64,000 nucleotides of DNA from NCBI RefSeq assembly GCF_002803845.1, contig NZ_CP024985.1, positions 7,761,501-7,825,500 of the forward strand. Direction: 5' to 3'. How positions within the stretch are numbered: position 1 is the stretch's first letter; each line of letters opens with the position of its first letter. The translations under genes were made by a program, and so were the position numbers. The DNA is from Streptomyces lavendulae subsp. lavendulae (GTDB taxonomy: Bacteria > Actinomycetota > Actinomycetes > Streptomycetales > Streptomycetaceae). Of this stretch, positions 34,376-43,468 are shown piece after piece. A model generated the notes under the pieces. It was not told the DNA's origin, ran no database searches, and saw only the letters and a program-made list of their open reading frames with translations.

Positions 34376-34381
34376 TACACT
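34376..34381 (+). promoter_or_regulatory. -10 box of a putative leaderless phnA transcript
   Basis: TACACT ends 6 nt before the GTG of the PhnA gene and no Shine-Dalgarno sequence is present. The same 6-nt spacing recurs upstream of the genes at 56698 and 58233. No good -35 box is seen here. Confidence 0.45.
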
Positions 34382-34387
34382 GGTCCG

Positions 34388-34744
34388 GTGACTGACACCC
34401 CCCTGCCCTCCTGCCCCGAGTGCTCCGGCGCCTACGCCTACGAGATGGGCGCGCTCCTCGTCTGCCCCGAATGCGGCCACGAGTGGCCGGCCGTCTCCGA
34501 CGAGGGCGCCGCGGCCCCCGCCGAGCGGGTGGTCAAGGACGCGGTCGGCAACGTGCTGGCCGACGGCGACACGGTGACGGTCGTCAAGGGACTCAAGGTC
34601 AAGGGCAGCACGAGCGGGATCAAGGCGGGCACCAAGGTGCGCAACATCCGCCTCGTCGACGGTGTCGACGGCCACGACATCGACTGCAAGATCGAGGGGT
34701 TCGGCCCGATGCAGCTCAAGTCCAGCGTGGTCCGCAAGGTCTGA
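34388..34744 (+). CDS. phnA: PhnA domain protein (YjdM family)
   Basis: 118 residues, GTG start. The N-terminal zinc ribbon has two pairs, CPECSGAYAYEMG and CPECGHEW. The C-terminal PhnA domain reads VVKDAVGNVLADGDTVTVVKGLKVKGS, then GTKVRNIRLVDGVDGHDIDCKI and QLKSSVVRKV. The family was named from a phosphonate gene cluster, yet it is not a phosphonatase; its role is unclear. The full length matches E. coli YjdM. It is probably translated without a leader. It is divergent from a HAD hydrolase. Confidence 0.95.
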   Translation: MTDTPLPSCPECSGAYAYEMGALLVCPECGHEWPAVSDEGAAAPAERVVKDAVGNVLADGDTVTVVKGLKVKGSTSGIKAGTKVRNIRLVDGVDGHDIDCKIEGFGPMQLKSSVVRKV

Positions 34745-34878
34745 CCGCCGCCCCGCCCGGTCCGCCCGCCCCGTCCGGCACGTGTGAAGCCCCCGGCGCC
34801 GGGAACACGAGGGCCGAGACGGGCGAACGGCGGCGCGGGCCGTCGCCGTTCGCCGCCGACCGGAGGAGCGGGGTTCAC

Positions 34879-35262
34879 GTGAGCGAACATGTGTGGAGCT
34901 ACAAGTCGACCGCGGGCCGCCCGGCGGGCGCCGACCTGATCGGCTACCGGGTGGAGGCGACCGACGGGAGCGTGGGCAAGGTCGCCCGGCATTCCGACGA
35001 AGCCGGTGACGCCTACCTGGTCGTGGACACCGGCACCTGGATCTTCGGCAAGGAGGTCCTGCTGCCGGCGGGCACCGTCGTGAGCGTCGACCCCGCCGAG
35101 CGCAAGGTCTTCGTCGACCGGACCCGGGGCCAGATCAAGAAGGCCCCCGCCTTCCACCGCGACATCCACCTCGCCGACCCCGCCTACCGCGAACGGCTCG
35201 GCACCTACTACGGCAACGGCGTCCACGGCACCGGCGGCCCCTTCGGCGGCCGGGTGCTCTGA
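34879..35262 (+). CDS. PRC-barrel domain protein
   Basis: 127 residues from the GTG at 34879 with GGAGGAG 9-11 nt upstream. GADLIGYRVEATDGSVGKVARHSDEAGDAYLVVDT then KEVLLPAGTVVSVD is a PRC-barrel fold. It is followed by a short helical tail (AYRERLGTYYGNG). Such small proteins are common in streptomycetes and may sense or bind surfaces or RNA-processing partners; the specific function is unknown. Its gene follows phnA by 134 nt on the same strand. Confidence 0.8.
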   Translation: MSEHVWSYKSTAGRPAGADLIGYRVEATDGSVGKVARHSDEAGDAYLVVDTGTWIFGKEVLLPAGTVVSVDPAERKVFVDRTRGQIKKAPAFHRDIHLADPAYRERLGTYYGNGVHGTGGPFGGRVL

Positions 35263-35295
35263 CCGGGCAGCCTCGGCGGACGGCCCGGCCGGAGG

Positions 35296-36255
35296 TCAGT
35301 CGAGTGCCGGATGGACCTCCGGGTGGGCGTCCCACCAGGCCTGGTGGAAGGCGTTGTTGCCGACGTCGGCCACGTAGGAACGGGCCGCCGCGTGGTAGAG
35401 GAGTTCCGCCTGCCGGGCCGAGAGCGCGGCCCGGTTCCAGGCGAGGCGGATCCGGCCGGTGACGGGGTCCCCGGCGAGCGGGCGCAGCACCGTCCCCGCG
35501 GCCGCCGGAGCCGTCGGCTGGCTCAGGGACACGGCCCGGCCCGCGGCGATCAGGTCGTAGTGCAGCTTCCGGTCGGTGATCCGGTAGCGCAGCAGCGGGC
35601 TGAACCCGGCCTTGGCGCAGGCGGCCACCAGGGCCTCCGGGCCCCCGTCGTCGTCCTCCACCAGCGTCATCCACGGCTCGTCGGCCAGGTCCGTCAGGTC
35701 GATGTGCTCCAGGCCCGCCAGGGGGTGCTGCGCCGACAGCCGGATGCAGAACGGCTCCTTCGCGATCAGGGTGCGGGCCAGGGCCCCCTCGGGGAGCGGC
35801 ACCTCGTGCTCGTTGACCTCCCCGTACACGATCGCGTCGTAGCGCCCGGCGCCCAGCATCCGGGTCAGGGCCGTCACCGAGTCCTCCAGGTCCACGGTGA
35901 TCTCCCGCCCGGACATGGCCAGGTCCGTCTGGGCGAGGAGCCCGTCGAGCAGGACCAGCAGGATGCAGCCCAGCCGCAGGGGCGCGCCGGGGGCCAGCGC
36001 GCGCGCCTCCGCGCCCAGCGCGTCCATCTCGCTGAGCACCCGGCGCGCCTTGGTCAGCACGAACTGGCCGAGGGCGGTGGGCTCCACGCCGTTCCTGCCG
36101 CGTACGAACAGCTCCCCGCCGGTGACCGCCTCGATGCGGCGCAGCTGCGCCGAGAGCGCGGGCTGGGACACCCCGAGCCGACGCGCCGCGGCGCCCAGGC
36201 TGCCCGCCTCCGCGATCCGGCAAACGGCTTGCAGATGCCTCAACTCCAGCTGCAT
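35296..36255 (-). CDS. LysR family transcriptional regulator
   Basis: 319 residues from ATG at 36255. N-terminal winged helix: LRHLQAVCRIAEAGSLGAAARRLGVSQPALSAQLRRIEAVTGGELFVR is spread over residues 5-52. The C-terminal substrate-binding domain follows from about residue 90 (LRLGCILLVLLDGLLAQ). It is divergent from the secreted double protease gene, and two overlapping inverted repeats lie in the shared 135-nt gap, so it probably controls that gene and itself. The effector is unknown. Confidence 0.93.
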   Translation of the reverse strand: MQLELRHLQAVCRIAEAGSLGAAARRLGVSQPALSAQLRRIEAVTGGELFVRGRNGVEPTALGQFVLTKARRVLSEMDALGAEARALAPGAPLRLGCILLVLLDGLLAQTDLAMSGREITVDLEDSVTALTRMLGAGRYDAIVYGEVNEHEVPLPEGALARTLIAKEPFCIRLSAQHPLAGLEHIDLTDLADEPWMTLVEDDDGGPEALVAACAKAGFSPLLRYRITDRKLHYDLIAAGRAVSLSQPTAPAAAGTVLRPLAGDPVTGRIRLAWNRAALSARQAELLYHAAARSYVADVGNNAFHQAWWDAHPEVHPALD

Positions 36256-36288
36256 TACGGCAGGTTACGCAGGGCCACGGCGCCGCAC

Positions 36289-36315
36289 CATAACCCGGAC
36301 CTTATGCCGTCCGGG
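36289..36315. promoter_or_regulatory. Overlapping inverted repeats at the LysR/protease divergence
   Basis: CATAA-N8-TTATG (36289-36306) and CCCGGAC-N8-GTCCGGG (36294-36315) are both perfect dyads and overlap. Their position, 34 nt upstream of the LysR start and about 75 nt upstream of the protease start, fits a LysR-type binding region. Confidence 0.55.
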
Positions 36316-36390
36316 ATGTCCCAATCTCGTCATGTCCACATCCATACTCGGCGGCGAACGAGAGCTCACCCCCCACGAACGGAGTGGACG

Positions 36391-39300
36391 TTGCACCCCA
36401 CCAGATGGACGGCGAGCGTGGCGGCGATGGCGCTGACCGCGAGCCTCGCCGGAGCCCTCACCGGGACGGCCTCGGCCGCCCAGCGGGACCGGACCGGACC
36501 GGCCGACCGGGAAACCCCCGCCGCGCGCGCCGTCGCCGCGGCCGACCGGGCCGTCGCCAGCGGCCTGGACACCCTGGTCAACTCCTCCCAGGAACGCTAC
36601 GAACGGCGCCTGGTCACGCCCTGGCTGAAGGACCTCTACTCGGTCGCCTACGAGCGCAGCTACCGCGGACTGCCGGTCGTCGGCGGCGACGCCGTCGTCC
36701 TCGCCGACGGTGCGGGCGCGATCCGCGCCCTGCAGTCCGCCTCCTCCGTCCGCATCGACGTCGCGACCGGCCCCACGGTCACGGCGAAGGACGCCGAGTC
36801 CACGTCCCGCGGCCGGCTCGCCACGGTCGACAGGACCGACAGCAGCCGCCTCGTGGTCCGCCTCAAGGACGACAAGCCGGTCCTGGCCTGGGAGACCGTC
36901 CTGACCGGCCGCACCCGGACCGCCCCCAGCCGGCTCCACGTCTTCGTGGACGCCCGCACCGGATCCGTCGTCGACTCCTACGACGACGTCGTCGCCGGAA
37001 CCGGCAACAGCAAGTGGAACGGCCCCGGCCCGGTCACCATCGACACCACCGCCTCGGGCGGCACGTACACCCTGCGCGACCCCAACCGCACCGGGCTCAG
37101 CTGCGCGGACTACAGCTCCGGCAGCGTCTTCTCCAAGTCCTCCGACGCCTGGGGCACCGGCAACCCCACCAGCAAGGAAACCGGCTGCGTGGACCTGATG
37201 TTCGCCGCACAGAAGCAGTGGGACATGCTCGGCCAGTGGCTGGGCCGCAACGGCGTCAGCGGCAACGGCCGCAGCTTCCCCGGCAAGGTGGGCCTCGGCG
37301 ACCTCAACGCCTACTGGGACGGCAGTTCGGTCACCATCGGCCACAACAGCGCCAACGAGTGGATCGCCGGCGTGGACGTGGTGGCCCACGAGTACGGGCA
37401 CGCCATCGACAGCAACACTCCCGGTGGCACCAGCGGCCAGGAGGCCGGACTCGGCGAGGGCACCGGCGACATCTTCGGCGCGCTGACCGAGGCGTACGCC
37501 AACGAACCGTCCCCGTACGACACCCCCGACTACACCGTCGGCGAGGTCATCAACCTCCAGGGCCGGGGACCGATCCGCAACATGTACGACCCGCCGGCCG
37601 TCAACAACGACCCGGCCTGCTACAGCTCCGCGATACCGGGGACCGAGGTGCACGCCGCCGCCGGCCCGCTCAACCACTGGTTCTACCTGCTGGCCGAGGG
37701 CACCAACCCCGGCGGCGGCAAGCCGGGCAGCAGCACCTGCAACCAGAGCACCCTCACCGGCGTCGGCATCCAGAACGCCGGCAAGATCTTCTACGGCGGC
37801 ATGCTGCTCAAGACCAGCAGCATGTCCTACAAGAAGTACCGGACGGCCACGCTCAGTTCGGCCAAGTCCCTCGACACCACCTGCGACCTGTTCACCAGGA
37901 CCAAGGCGGCCTGGGACGCCATCAGCGTCCCCGCCCAGGCCGGTGACCCCACCTGCACCCCGAGCGGCCAGAACGGCGACTTCACCCTGACCCTGGACCC
38001 GGCCTCCGGCACCGTCCAGCAGGGCGCCTCCGTCACCACCCGGGTCAACACCGCCACCACCACCGGCGGCGCCCAGCAGGTCACCCTCGGCGCGAGCGGC
38101 CTCCCGGCCGGGGTGAGCGCCTCCTTCAACCCGGCGACCGTGCAGTCGGGCCAGTCCTCCGTGCTGACCCTGACCGCCACCGCCAACGCCGCACCCGGCT
38201 CCTCCACCGTCGTCGTCAAGGGCCAGGGCGCCGGCACCACCGCCCACACCGTCGACTACGTACTCAACGTCGGCGGCACCACCCCCGGCACCGACCCGCC
38301 GAACATCGACGTCGCCGCCGTGCAGGCGCACCTGACGCAGTTCAACACCATCGCCTCCCAGAACGGCGGCAACCGGCGTGCCGGCAGCGGCGGCCACGCC
38401 CAGTCCCTGGCCTACATCAAGGGCAAGCTGACGGCCGCCGGCTACACCGTCACCGAGCAGAGCTGCACCTCGTGCACCTACCCCTCCAACAACCTCGTCG
38501 CCGACTGGCCCGGCGGCCCCGACGACCAGACCGTCATGTTCGGCGCCCACCTCGACAGCGTCTCCGCCGGCCCCGGCATCAACGACAACGGCTCGGGCTC
38601 GGCGACCCTGCTGGAGAACGCCCTCGTCCTCGCCCAGAAGAACCCGGCGATGACCAAGCACGTCCGCTTCGCCTGGTGGACGGACGAGGAACAGGGCCTC
38701 AACGGCTCCAAGTTCTACGTCAACCAGCTCGGGAGCGCCCAACGCGCCGCCATCAAGGGCTACTACAACTTCGACATGGTCGGCTCGCCCAACGGCGGCT
38801 ACTTCATCAACAACGTCAACTCCACCGCCGCCGCCCCGCTGAAGGCCTACTGGAGCTCCCTCGGCCTCGCCCCCGAGGAGAACACCGAGGGCCAGGGCCG
38901 CAGCGACGACTACTCCTTCCAGCAGGCCGGCATCCCCACCTCCGGCTACGCGGCCGGCGCCAGCGCCCGCAAGACCGCCGCGCAGGCCACCAAGTGGGGC
39001 GGCACCGCGAACGCCGCCTACGACTCCTGCTACCACAGCGCCTGCGACACCACCAACAACATCAGCGCCACCGTCCTCGACCGCAGCGCCGACGGCGTCG
39101 CCTACACCGTGTGGAAGCAGGCCGTCGGCGGCCAGAGCCCCGCACAGGACTTCTCCCTCGCCACCAGCCCGGCCGCCGGCAGCGCGGCCCCCGGCGGCTC
39201 CGCCACCACCACCGTGGGCACCACCACCGTCAGCGGCGCGGCCCAGACCGTCGCCCTGACCGTCTCCGGCGCCCCGGCCGGGGTGAGCGCCACCCTCAGC

Positions 39301-39906
39301 CCGTCCTCGGTGCAGTCCGGCAACTCCTCCACCCTGACCGTGCAGGTCGCCGCGAACACCGTCCCCGGCACCTACACCCTCACCGTCACCGGAACCGGCA
39401 CCACCACCCACACCACCACCTACACCCTGACCGTCAGCGGCGGGGGCGGCACCTGCACCCCGGCCCAGGTCGTGGCCAACGGCGGGTTCGAGAACGGCAG
39501 CAGCCCCTGGAACGCCACCACGGGCGTCATCACCAACCAGGCCGGAGAGGTCGCGCACTCCGGCAGCCACATGGCGTGGCTGAACGGCTGGGGCTCCTCC
39601 CACAGCGACAGCGCCGCCCAGTCCCTGACGATCCCGGCCGGCTGCTCCTCGTACCGGCTCTCCTTCTTCCTGCACATCGACACCGACGAGACCGAGAACG
39701 TGGTCTACGACCGCTTCACCGTGTCGGTCGGCGGCCAGACCCTGGAGACCCTCTCCAACGTCGACGCCAACACCGGCTACGCGGAGAAGTCGTACGACCT
39801 CTCCCGGTTCGCCGGGCAGACCGTCACCCTCCAGTTCCTCGGGACGGAGGACCAGTCGCTCCAGACCTCCTACGTCGTGGACGACGTCACCCTCCGGGTG
39901 AGCTGA
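36391..39906 (+). CDS. Secreted bifunctional metallopeptidase, M4 thermolysin fused to M28 aminopeptidase
   Basis: 1171 residues from a TTG start, with GGAG 6 nt upstream and a good signal peptide after it (TRWTASVAAMALTASLAGAL). Order: FTP-type propeptide (30-200), M4 domain with HEYGH at about 333-337, GEGTGDIFG (Glu ligand near 356) and a catalytic His in GPLNHWFY near 429. A beta-sandwich (530-625) precedes an M28 domain with FGAHLDSVSAG near 717, NDNGSG, WWTDEEQGLNGS near 762 and CYHSACD near 880. A second copy of the beta-sandwich (920-1010) and a C-terminal jelly-roll carbohydrate- or protein-binding domain follow. It should act outside the cell as endo- plus exopeptidase. Both zinc sites look complete. 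Confidence 0.92.
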   Translation: MHPTRWTASVAAMALTASLAGALTGTASAAQRDRTGPADRETPAARAVAAADRAVASGLDTLVNSSQERYERRLVTPWLKDLYSVAYERSYRGLPVVGGDAVVLADGAGAIRALQSASSVRIDVATGPTVTAKDAESTSRGRLATVDRTDSSRLVVRLKDDKPVLAWETVLTGRTRTAPSRLHVFVDARTGSVVDSYDDVVAGTGNSKWNGPGPVTIDTTASGGTYTLRDPNRTGLSCADYSSGSVFSKSSDAWGTGNPTSKETGCVDLMFAAQKQWDMLGQWLGRNGVSGNGRSFPGKVGLGDLNAYWDGSSVTIGHNSANEWIAGVDVVAHEYGHAIDSNTPGGTSGQEAGLGEGTGDIFGALTEAYANEPSPYDTPDYTVGEVINLQGRGPIRNMYDPPAVNNDPACYSSAIPGTEVHAAAGPLNHWFYLLAEGTNPGGGKPGSSTCNQSTLTGVGIQNAGKIFYGGMLLKTSSMSYKKYRTATLSSAKSLDTTCDLFTRTKAAWDAISVPAQAGDPTCTPSGQNGDFTLTLDPASGTVQQGASVTTRVNTATTTGGAQQVTLGASGLPAGVSASFNPATVQSGQSSVLTLTATANAAPGSSTVVVKGQGAGTTAHTVDYVLNVGGTTPGTDPPNIDVAAVQAHLTQFNTIASQNGGNRRAGSGGHAQSLAYIKGKLTAAGYTVTEQSCTSCTYPSNNLVADWPGGPDDQTVMFGAHLDSVSAGPGINDNGSGSATLLENALVLAQKNPAMTKHVRFAWWTDEEQGLNGSKFYVNQLGSAQRAAIKGYYNFDMVGSPNGGYFINNVNSTAAAPLKAYWSSLGLAPEENTEGQGRSDDYSFQQAGIPTSGYAAGASARKTAAQATKWGGTANAAYDSCYHSACDTTNNISATVLDRSADGVAYTVWKQAVGGQSPAQDFSLATSPAAGSAAPGGSATTTVGTTTVSGAAQTVALTVSGAPAGVSATLSPSSVQSGNSSTLTVQVAANTVPGTYTLTVTGTGTTTHTTTYTLTVSGGGGTCTPAQVVANGGFENGSSPWNATTGVITNQAGEVAHSGSHMAWLNGWGSSHSDSAAQSLTIPAGCSSYRLSFFLHIDTDETENVVYDRFTVSVGGQTLETLSNVDANTGYAEKSYDLSRFAGQTVTLQFLGTEDQSLQTSYVVDDVTLRVS

Positions 39907-39921
39907 GCCCCGCCCGCACCC

Positions 39922-39972
39922 GACGGGCCCGCCCGGCCGCCCCCGCACGGGGGAGACCGGGCGGGCCCCGTC
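39922..39972 (+). terminator. Terminator after the M4-M28 protease gene
   Basis: Arms 39922-39936 and 39957-39972 pair over 15 bp with one bulged C, around a 20-nt loop, 16 nt after the stop. Confidence 0.75.
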
Positions 39973-40051
39973 CGGGGCTGCCGTCCCGGCCCCGCGGTGG
40001 GACCCTGAAACGGGGACCGGGACCGGGCAAGGCGGGGCGGGCGGAGTCGCG

Positions 40052-42304
40052 ATGGGTACGCAGACACACGACGGCGGGGGCGCCACCGGCGCCGCACCGC
40101 GCACGGCAGCCCGCCGCACGGGGCGCCCGGCCCGGGCCCTCGAACGGCTGCGGACCGGCACCGACCCGACGGCCGCCGCCGCGCGCCGGGCCGTCCGCGT
40201 CACCCTGGCCGCCTGCACCGGCTTCTACGTGTTCCTCTACGTCCTGGACGGCCCGGTCAGCGCCACCTACGCCCTGTTCTCCGCGGTCTCCCTCGCCGCC
40301 CTCTCCCGGATCCCGGGCACCGGCCGCCAGCGGGCCGCCGTGATGCTGAAGCTCCTGCCCGTCGCCTGTGTGCTGGTGACGGTGGGCACCTACCTCGCCG
40401 TCCGCACCTGGACCGCCGTCGCGGGCACCCTGGTCATCGGCTTCTGCCTGGCCTTCGTCGCGGCCGCCGGCCCCCGCCCTGCCGGGGCGTCCCCCGGACT
40501 GCAGCTGCTGTACATCCTGCCCTGCTTCCCCCCGTACGCCCCGGACACCCTCGGTGACCGGCTGACCGGCACCGTCGTGGGCCTGGCGCTGACCGTCCTC
40601 GCCGAGGCGTTCGTCCTCCCCGACGCCCGCCCACCCTCCTACGCGGAACGGGTCGCCGCCGCCGCCCGCAGTGCCGCCCGGTGCGCCGCCGCCCTGCGCG
40701 AGCCGCCCTACGGCCTGCCCGCCGACGTCACCCGCCAGGCCGTGGCCGCCGGCGAAGCCGTACGGCCGTCCCGGGTCCCGGAAGCCGAGCGCCCCGCCGG
40801 GCCCAGCCTGCGCGAGCGCGCGCTGGCACACACCGGCCTGGCCGCACGCACCCTCCTGGCCCGGCTGCGCGCCCTGCCGGCCCCCGGCCCCGGCATCCCG
40901 CCCGATCCCGCGGGACTGGCACTGCTGGGCTCGGTCGCGGCGGCCGACCGGGAGACGGCCGTCGTCCTCGCGGGGGATCCCGCGACCGCGACCGCCACCG
41001 CGGAGGCCGGGACGGCCGCCCGCGCCCTGCACACGGCCCGGGAACGCGCCGCCCTCCTCCAGCCCGCCACCCCCGTCGACCGCAGGCGCCACGCGGCACT
41101 GGTGGAGATCGCGGACGCCGCCCTGGTCCTGGGCCAGGTGGCCGATCTCTCCGTCCGCGGGCGCGCGGCCGCACCCGACACCGCCGAGGGCCGCTTCTGG
41201 TACGCCCGCGTGCACCCGCTGCGGCTCTGGTGGATCCGCCTCGCGGGACACGCCGAACCCCGGTCCGTCCACTTCCAGAACGCCGTACGCATCAGCCTCG
41301 CGCTCGCCGTCGCCCGCACCGTGGCCGGACTGGACACCCTTCCCCACGGCTTCTGGGCGATGCTCGCCGTGCTGTCGCTGACCCGCACCACAGCCGTCCA
41401 GACCCGGGCCACCGTGCGCCAGGCCCTCACCGGGACCTTCGTGGGCGCCCTCGCCGCCGGAGTCGTCCTCGCCCTCGCGGCCGGCGCCGCCCTGCCGTGC
41501 GCGGTCCTGCTGCCGCCGCTGATGCTGATCGCGTTCTGCGTCGGCCCGGTGCGGGGCGTGGGCTGGATGCAGGCGATGTTCACCCTGGTCGTCTCCCTCG
41601 TCTTCGCCCAGCTGTCCGTCGCCACCTGGCAGCTCGCCGAGGTCCGCTTCCTCGACGTGCTCATCGGCAGCGTCATTGGCATGCTGTGCGGACTGCTCGC
41701 CTGGCCGAAGGGCGCCCACGACGAACTCGGCCGCTCCGTCGCCCGGCTGCTCAGGGGCGCCGCCGCGCAGGTCGCCGCCACCACGCGCGCCGTCACGGCA
41801 GGAACGGGAACACCACCGGCCGCCTGCGACGACGCCGAGGTCCGGCACGCGCTGCTCCTCGCCGAGACGGCGTACGCCCAGTTCCAGGGCGAGGCCCAGC
41901 ATCCGGCCGGCCCCGGCCCCGACTGGCACAGCGCCCTCATGGCCGGCCACCACGTGCTCTGGGGAGCCCGCCGGGTCCTGGACACCGCCGCGGAGCCGGA
42001 ACCGGCCCCGGACCGCTCCGCCGGCAGCCGCGTCAGGTCGTACGGGGCCTGGGTGGCGGACGGCTTCGTGATGGCCGCCGCCCGCTTCGACGTACCGAAG
42101 GGCCGCCGCCGGAGCGGGCCCGGCGAGACGCGGGCTGACACCGCGGAGGACGCCCAGCCCGGCGGTCCGGACCCCTCGGACGCCACCCGCGACGCACCCC
42201 CGCTGTTCTACACCGCCACGGCCTGGCTCGACTCCCTCACCGCCGACCTCGCCCGGATGGCCGCCGCCCACGCCGTCGAGGACCGGCCCCGGCGACAGCC
42301 CTGA
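40052..42304 (+). CDS. FUSC family membrane protein
   Basis: 750 residues from ATG, GCGGAG 5-8 nt upstream. Two membrane halves: about residues 45-190 (ACTGFYVFLYVLDGPVSATYALFSAVS, LVIGFCLAFVAAAG) and 410-560 (ISLALAVARTVAGLDTLPHGFWAMLAVLSLTRTTAVQTRATVRQALTG is the FUSC core, written here over two helices). Cytosolic helical parts lie between and after. The family includes aromatic-acid exporters (AaeB-like) and proteins of unknown transport role. No accessory membrane-fusion gene is adjacent. The ligand is unknown. Confidence 0.82.
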   Translation: MGTQTHDGGGATGAAPRTAARRTGRPARALERLRTGTDPTAAAARRAVRVTLAACTGFYVFLYVLDGPVSATYALFSAVSLAALSRIPGTGRQRAAVMLKLLPVACVLVTVGTYLAVRTWTAVAGTLVIGFCLAFVAAAGPRPAGASPGLQLLYILPCFPPYAPDTLGDRLTGTVVGLALTVLAEAFVLPDARPPSYAERVAAAARSAARCAAALREPPYGLPADVTRQAVAAGEAVRPSRVPEAERPAGPSLRERALAHTGLAARTLLARLRALPAPGPGIPPDPAGLALLGSVAAADRETAVVLAGDPATATATAEAGTAARALHTARERAALLQPATPVDRRRHAALVEIADAALVLGQVADLSVRGRAAAPDTAEGRFWYARVHPLRLWWIRLAGHAEPRSVHFQNAVRISLALAVARTVAGLDTLPHGFWAMLAVLSLTRTTAVQTRATVRQALTGTFVGALAAGVVLALAAGAALPCAVLLPPLMLIAFCVGPVRGVGWMQAMFTLVVSLVFAQLSVATWQLAEVRFLDVLIGSVIGMLCGLLAWPKGAHDELGRSVARLLRGAAAQVAATTRAVTAGTGTPPAACDDAEVRHALLLAETAYAQFQGEAQHPAGPGPDWHSALMAGHHVLWGARRVLDTAAEPEPAPDRSAGSRVRSYGAWVADGFVMAAARFDVPKGRRRSGPGETRADTAEDAQPGGPDPSDATRDAPPLFYTATAWLDSLTADLARMAAAHAVEDRPRRQP

Positions 42305-42321
42305 CCGCACGGCCGCTTCGT

Positions 42322-42340
42322 CGGGATCGCGACGATCCCG
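42322..42340. terminator. Bidirectional hairpin between convergent genes
   Basis: CGGGATCG and CGATCCCG pair perfectly over 8 bp around CGA, midway between stops at 42304 (+) and 42363 (-). Confidence 0.65.
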
Positions 42341-42362
42341 CAGCTGCCCCGCCCTTCCGGCG

Positions 42363-43235
42363 TCAGGCCGGGAGGAGGCGCAGGGTGAGGCCCAGGCGGG
42401 CGGGGCGGCCGGGCGCGGCCTCCAGCGGGGTGCTGACGCGGCCCGTCTCCACGCACAGGAAGTGGAGGTGGTCCTCGTCCGTCAGGTCGGCCATGCCCGC
42501 GGCCAGTTCGGGGCCGGGGTTCCACACGATGACGTCGCTCGCCCCGTGGTGCGCGATCTCGACGGCCCGGCCGAGGGCCCGGTCCGTGACGACGGAGACC
42601 TCGTCCGGCTCGGGGTAGACCCGTTCGATGTGGTCCGCCGGGGTCACCGCGCCGCCGGCGTCGGACCCGTCCGTCGCCAGGAGGTTGTCGTGGTAGTGCT
42701 TGCCGAGTCCCGAGACCTCGGCCTCGCCCAGGGCGCCGATCTGCAGGTAGGTGTGGAGGGCGGCCGTGCTCCGGTGCTCGCCGCTCGCCTCGACCTCGAT
42801 GCCGCAGGTCTCGCCGAGCGTGATCCGGGTGGTCAGCGTGAACTCGTGCGGCCACAGGGCGCGCGTGACGTCCGAGGACTCCAGCCGGAACACCAGCACG
42901 ACCCCGTCCTCGGTCGTGTCGTGCGACACGAGGTCCCAGTCGAGGGTGCGGGCGAAACCGTGCGAGGGCTTGGCGACGGTGCCGAACCACGGCCAGCACA
43001 GCGGGACACCGCCCCGGACCGGGGTCCCCGCCACCCAGGTGTTTCGCTCGCCCAGCCACAGTCCCGGTGCGGATCCCGCGGGCTGCCAGGAGAGCAGCTG
43101 GGCCCCCTGGACGCTGACCGCGCCGCGGACGCGCGGGTGGTCGACGACCAGGAGCGGGATCTCGCCGATCCGGCGGCGGGTGACCGACGGGGCGAGCTGT
43201 TCGAGGACGGGCAGGGCGAGCAGGTTGTCGTTCAT
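42363..43235 (-). CDS. D-hexose-6-phosphate mutarotase
   Basis: 290 residues from ATG at 43235. The aldose-epimerase beta-sandwich shows GAQLLSWQPAG, WLGERNTWVAGTPVRGGVPLCWPWFG, the substrate motif KPSHGFART (catalytic His), ALHTYLQIG, and WNPGPELAAGMADLTDEDHLHFLCVETG. These fit the YeaD class acting on glucose-6-phosphate anomers. Length is normal. No sugar operon surrounds it. Confidence 0.92.
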   Translation of the reverse strand: MNDNLLALPVLEQLAPSVTRRRIGEIPLLVVDHPRVRGAVSVQGAQLLSWQPAGSAPGLWLGERNTWVAGTPVRGGVPLCWPWFGTVAKPSHGFARTLDWDLVSHDTTEDGVVLVFRLESSDVTRALWPHEFTLTTRITLGETCGIEVEASGEHRSTAALHTYLQIGALGEAEVSGLGKHYHDNLLATDGSDAGGAVTPADHIERVYPEPDEVSVVTDRALGRAVEIAHHGASDVIVWNPGPELAAGMADLTDEDHLHFLCVETGRVSTPLEAAPGRPARLGLTLRLLPA

Positions 43236-43307
43236 GCGCAGACTCTTCAGAATCCGCACAAGAGAGTCAAGTCGGGCCCCGCGGGACCCGCCGGCCCGCG
43301 CACGGGT

Positions 43308-43341
43308 GCGGCACGGCGGGTCCTGAAGTCCGCCGTGCCGC
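43308..43341 (-). terminator. Hairpin downstream of the ricin-like gene
   Basis: Perfect 12-bp stem (43308-43319 with 43330-43341) and a 10-nt loop in the gap between two minus-strand genes. It is 128 nt after the ricin-like stop. Confidence 0.55.
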
Positions 43342-43415
43342 CTGCGTGCCGTGCCGTGCTGCTGTGCGAGGTGATGCCGTGCGATGCCGTGCGGTGTGCG
43401 CACCGAGCGCCGTGC
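43332..43415. repeat. Cluster of six GCCGTGC heptamers
   Basis: GCCGTGC starts at 43332, 43348, 43353, 43376, 43386 and 43409, all in the same orientation within 84 nt of non-coding DNA. Spacing is irregular (16, 5, 23, 10, 23), so it is not a simple tandem array. It could be low-complexity drift or a cluster of protein-binding sites. Confidence 0.6.
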
Positions 43416-43468
43416 CATGCTCTGTTGGGCCCCCGTCGGGCCCGGCCGGTGCGGTGCGCGTGCCGGTC

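Noticed and set aside
36265..40218. A 1317-codon minus-strand frame opposite the double protease
   Set aside because: Composition is Gly/Val/Ala/Asp low complexity, it is the complement of clear zinc-protease motifs, and it spans the LysR/protease operator.
43332..43415. CRISPR-like array
   Set aside because: Repeats are only 7 nt, irregularly spaced, with no spacers or cas genes.
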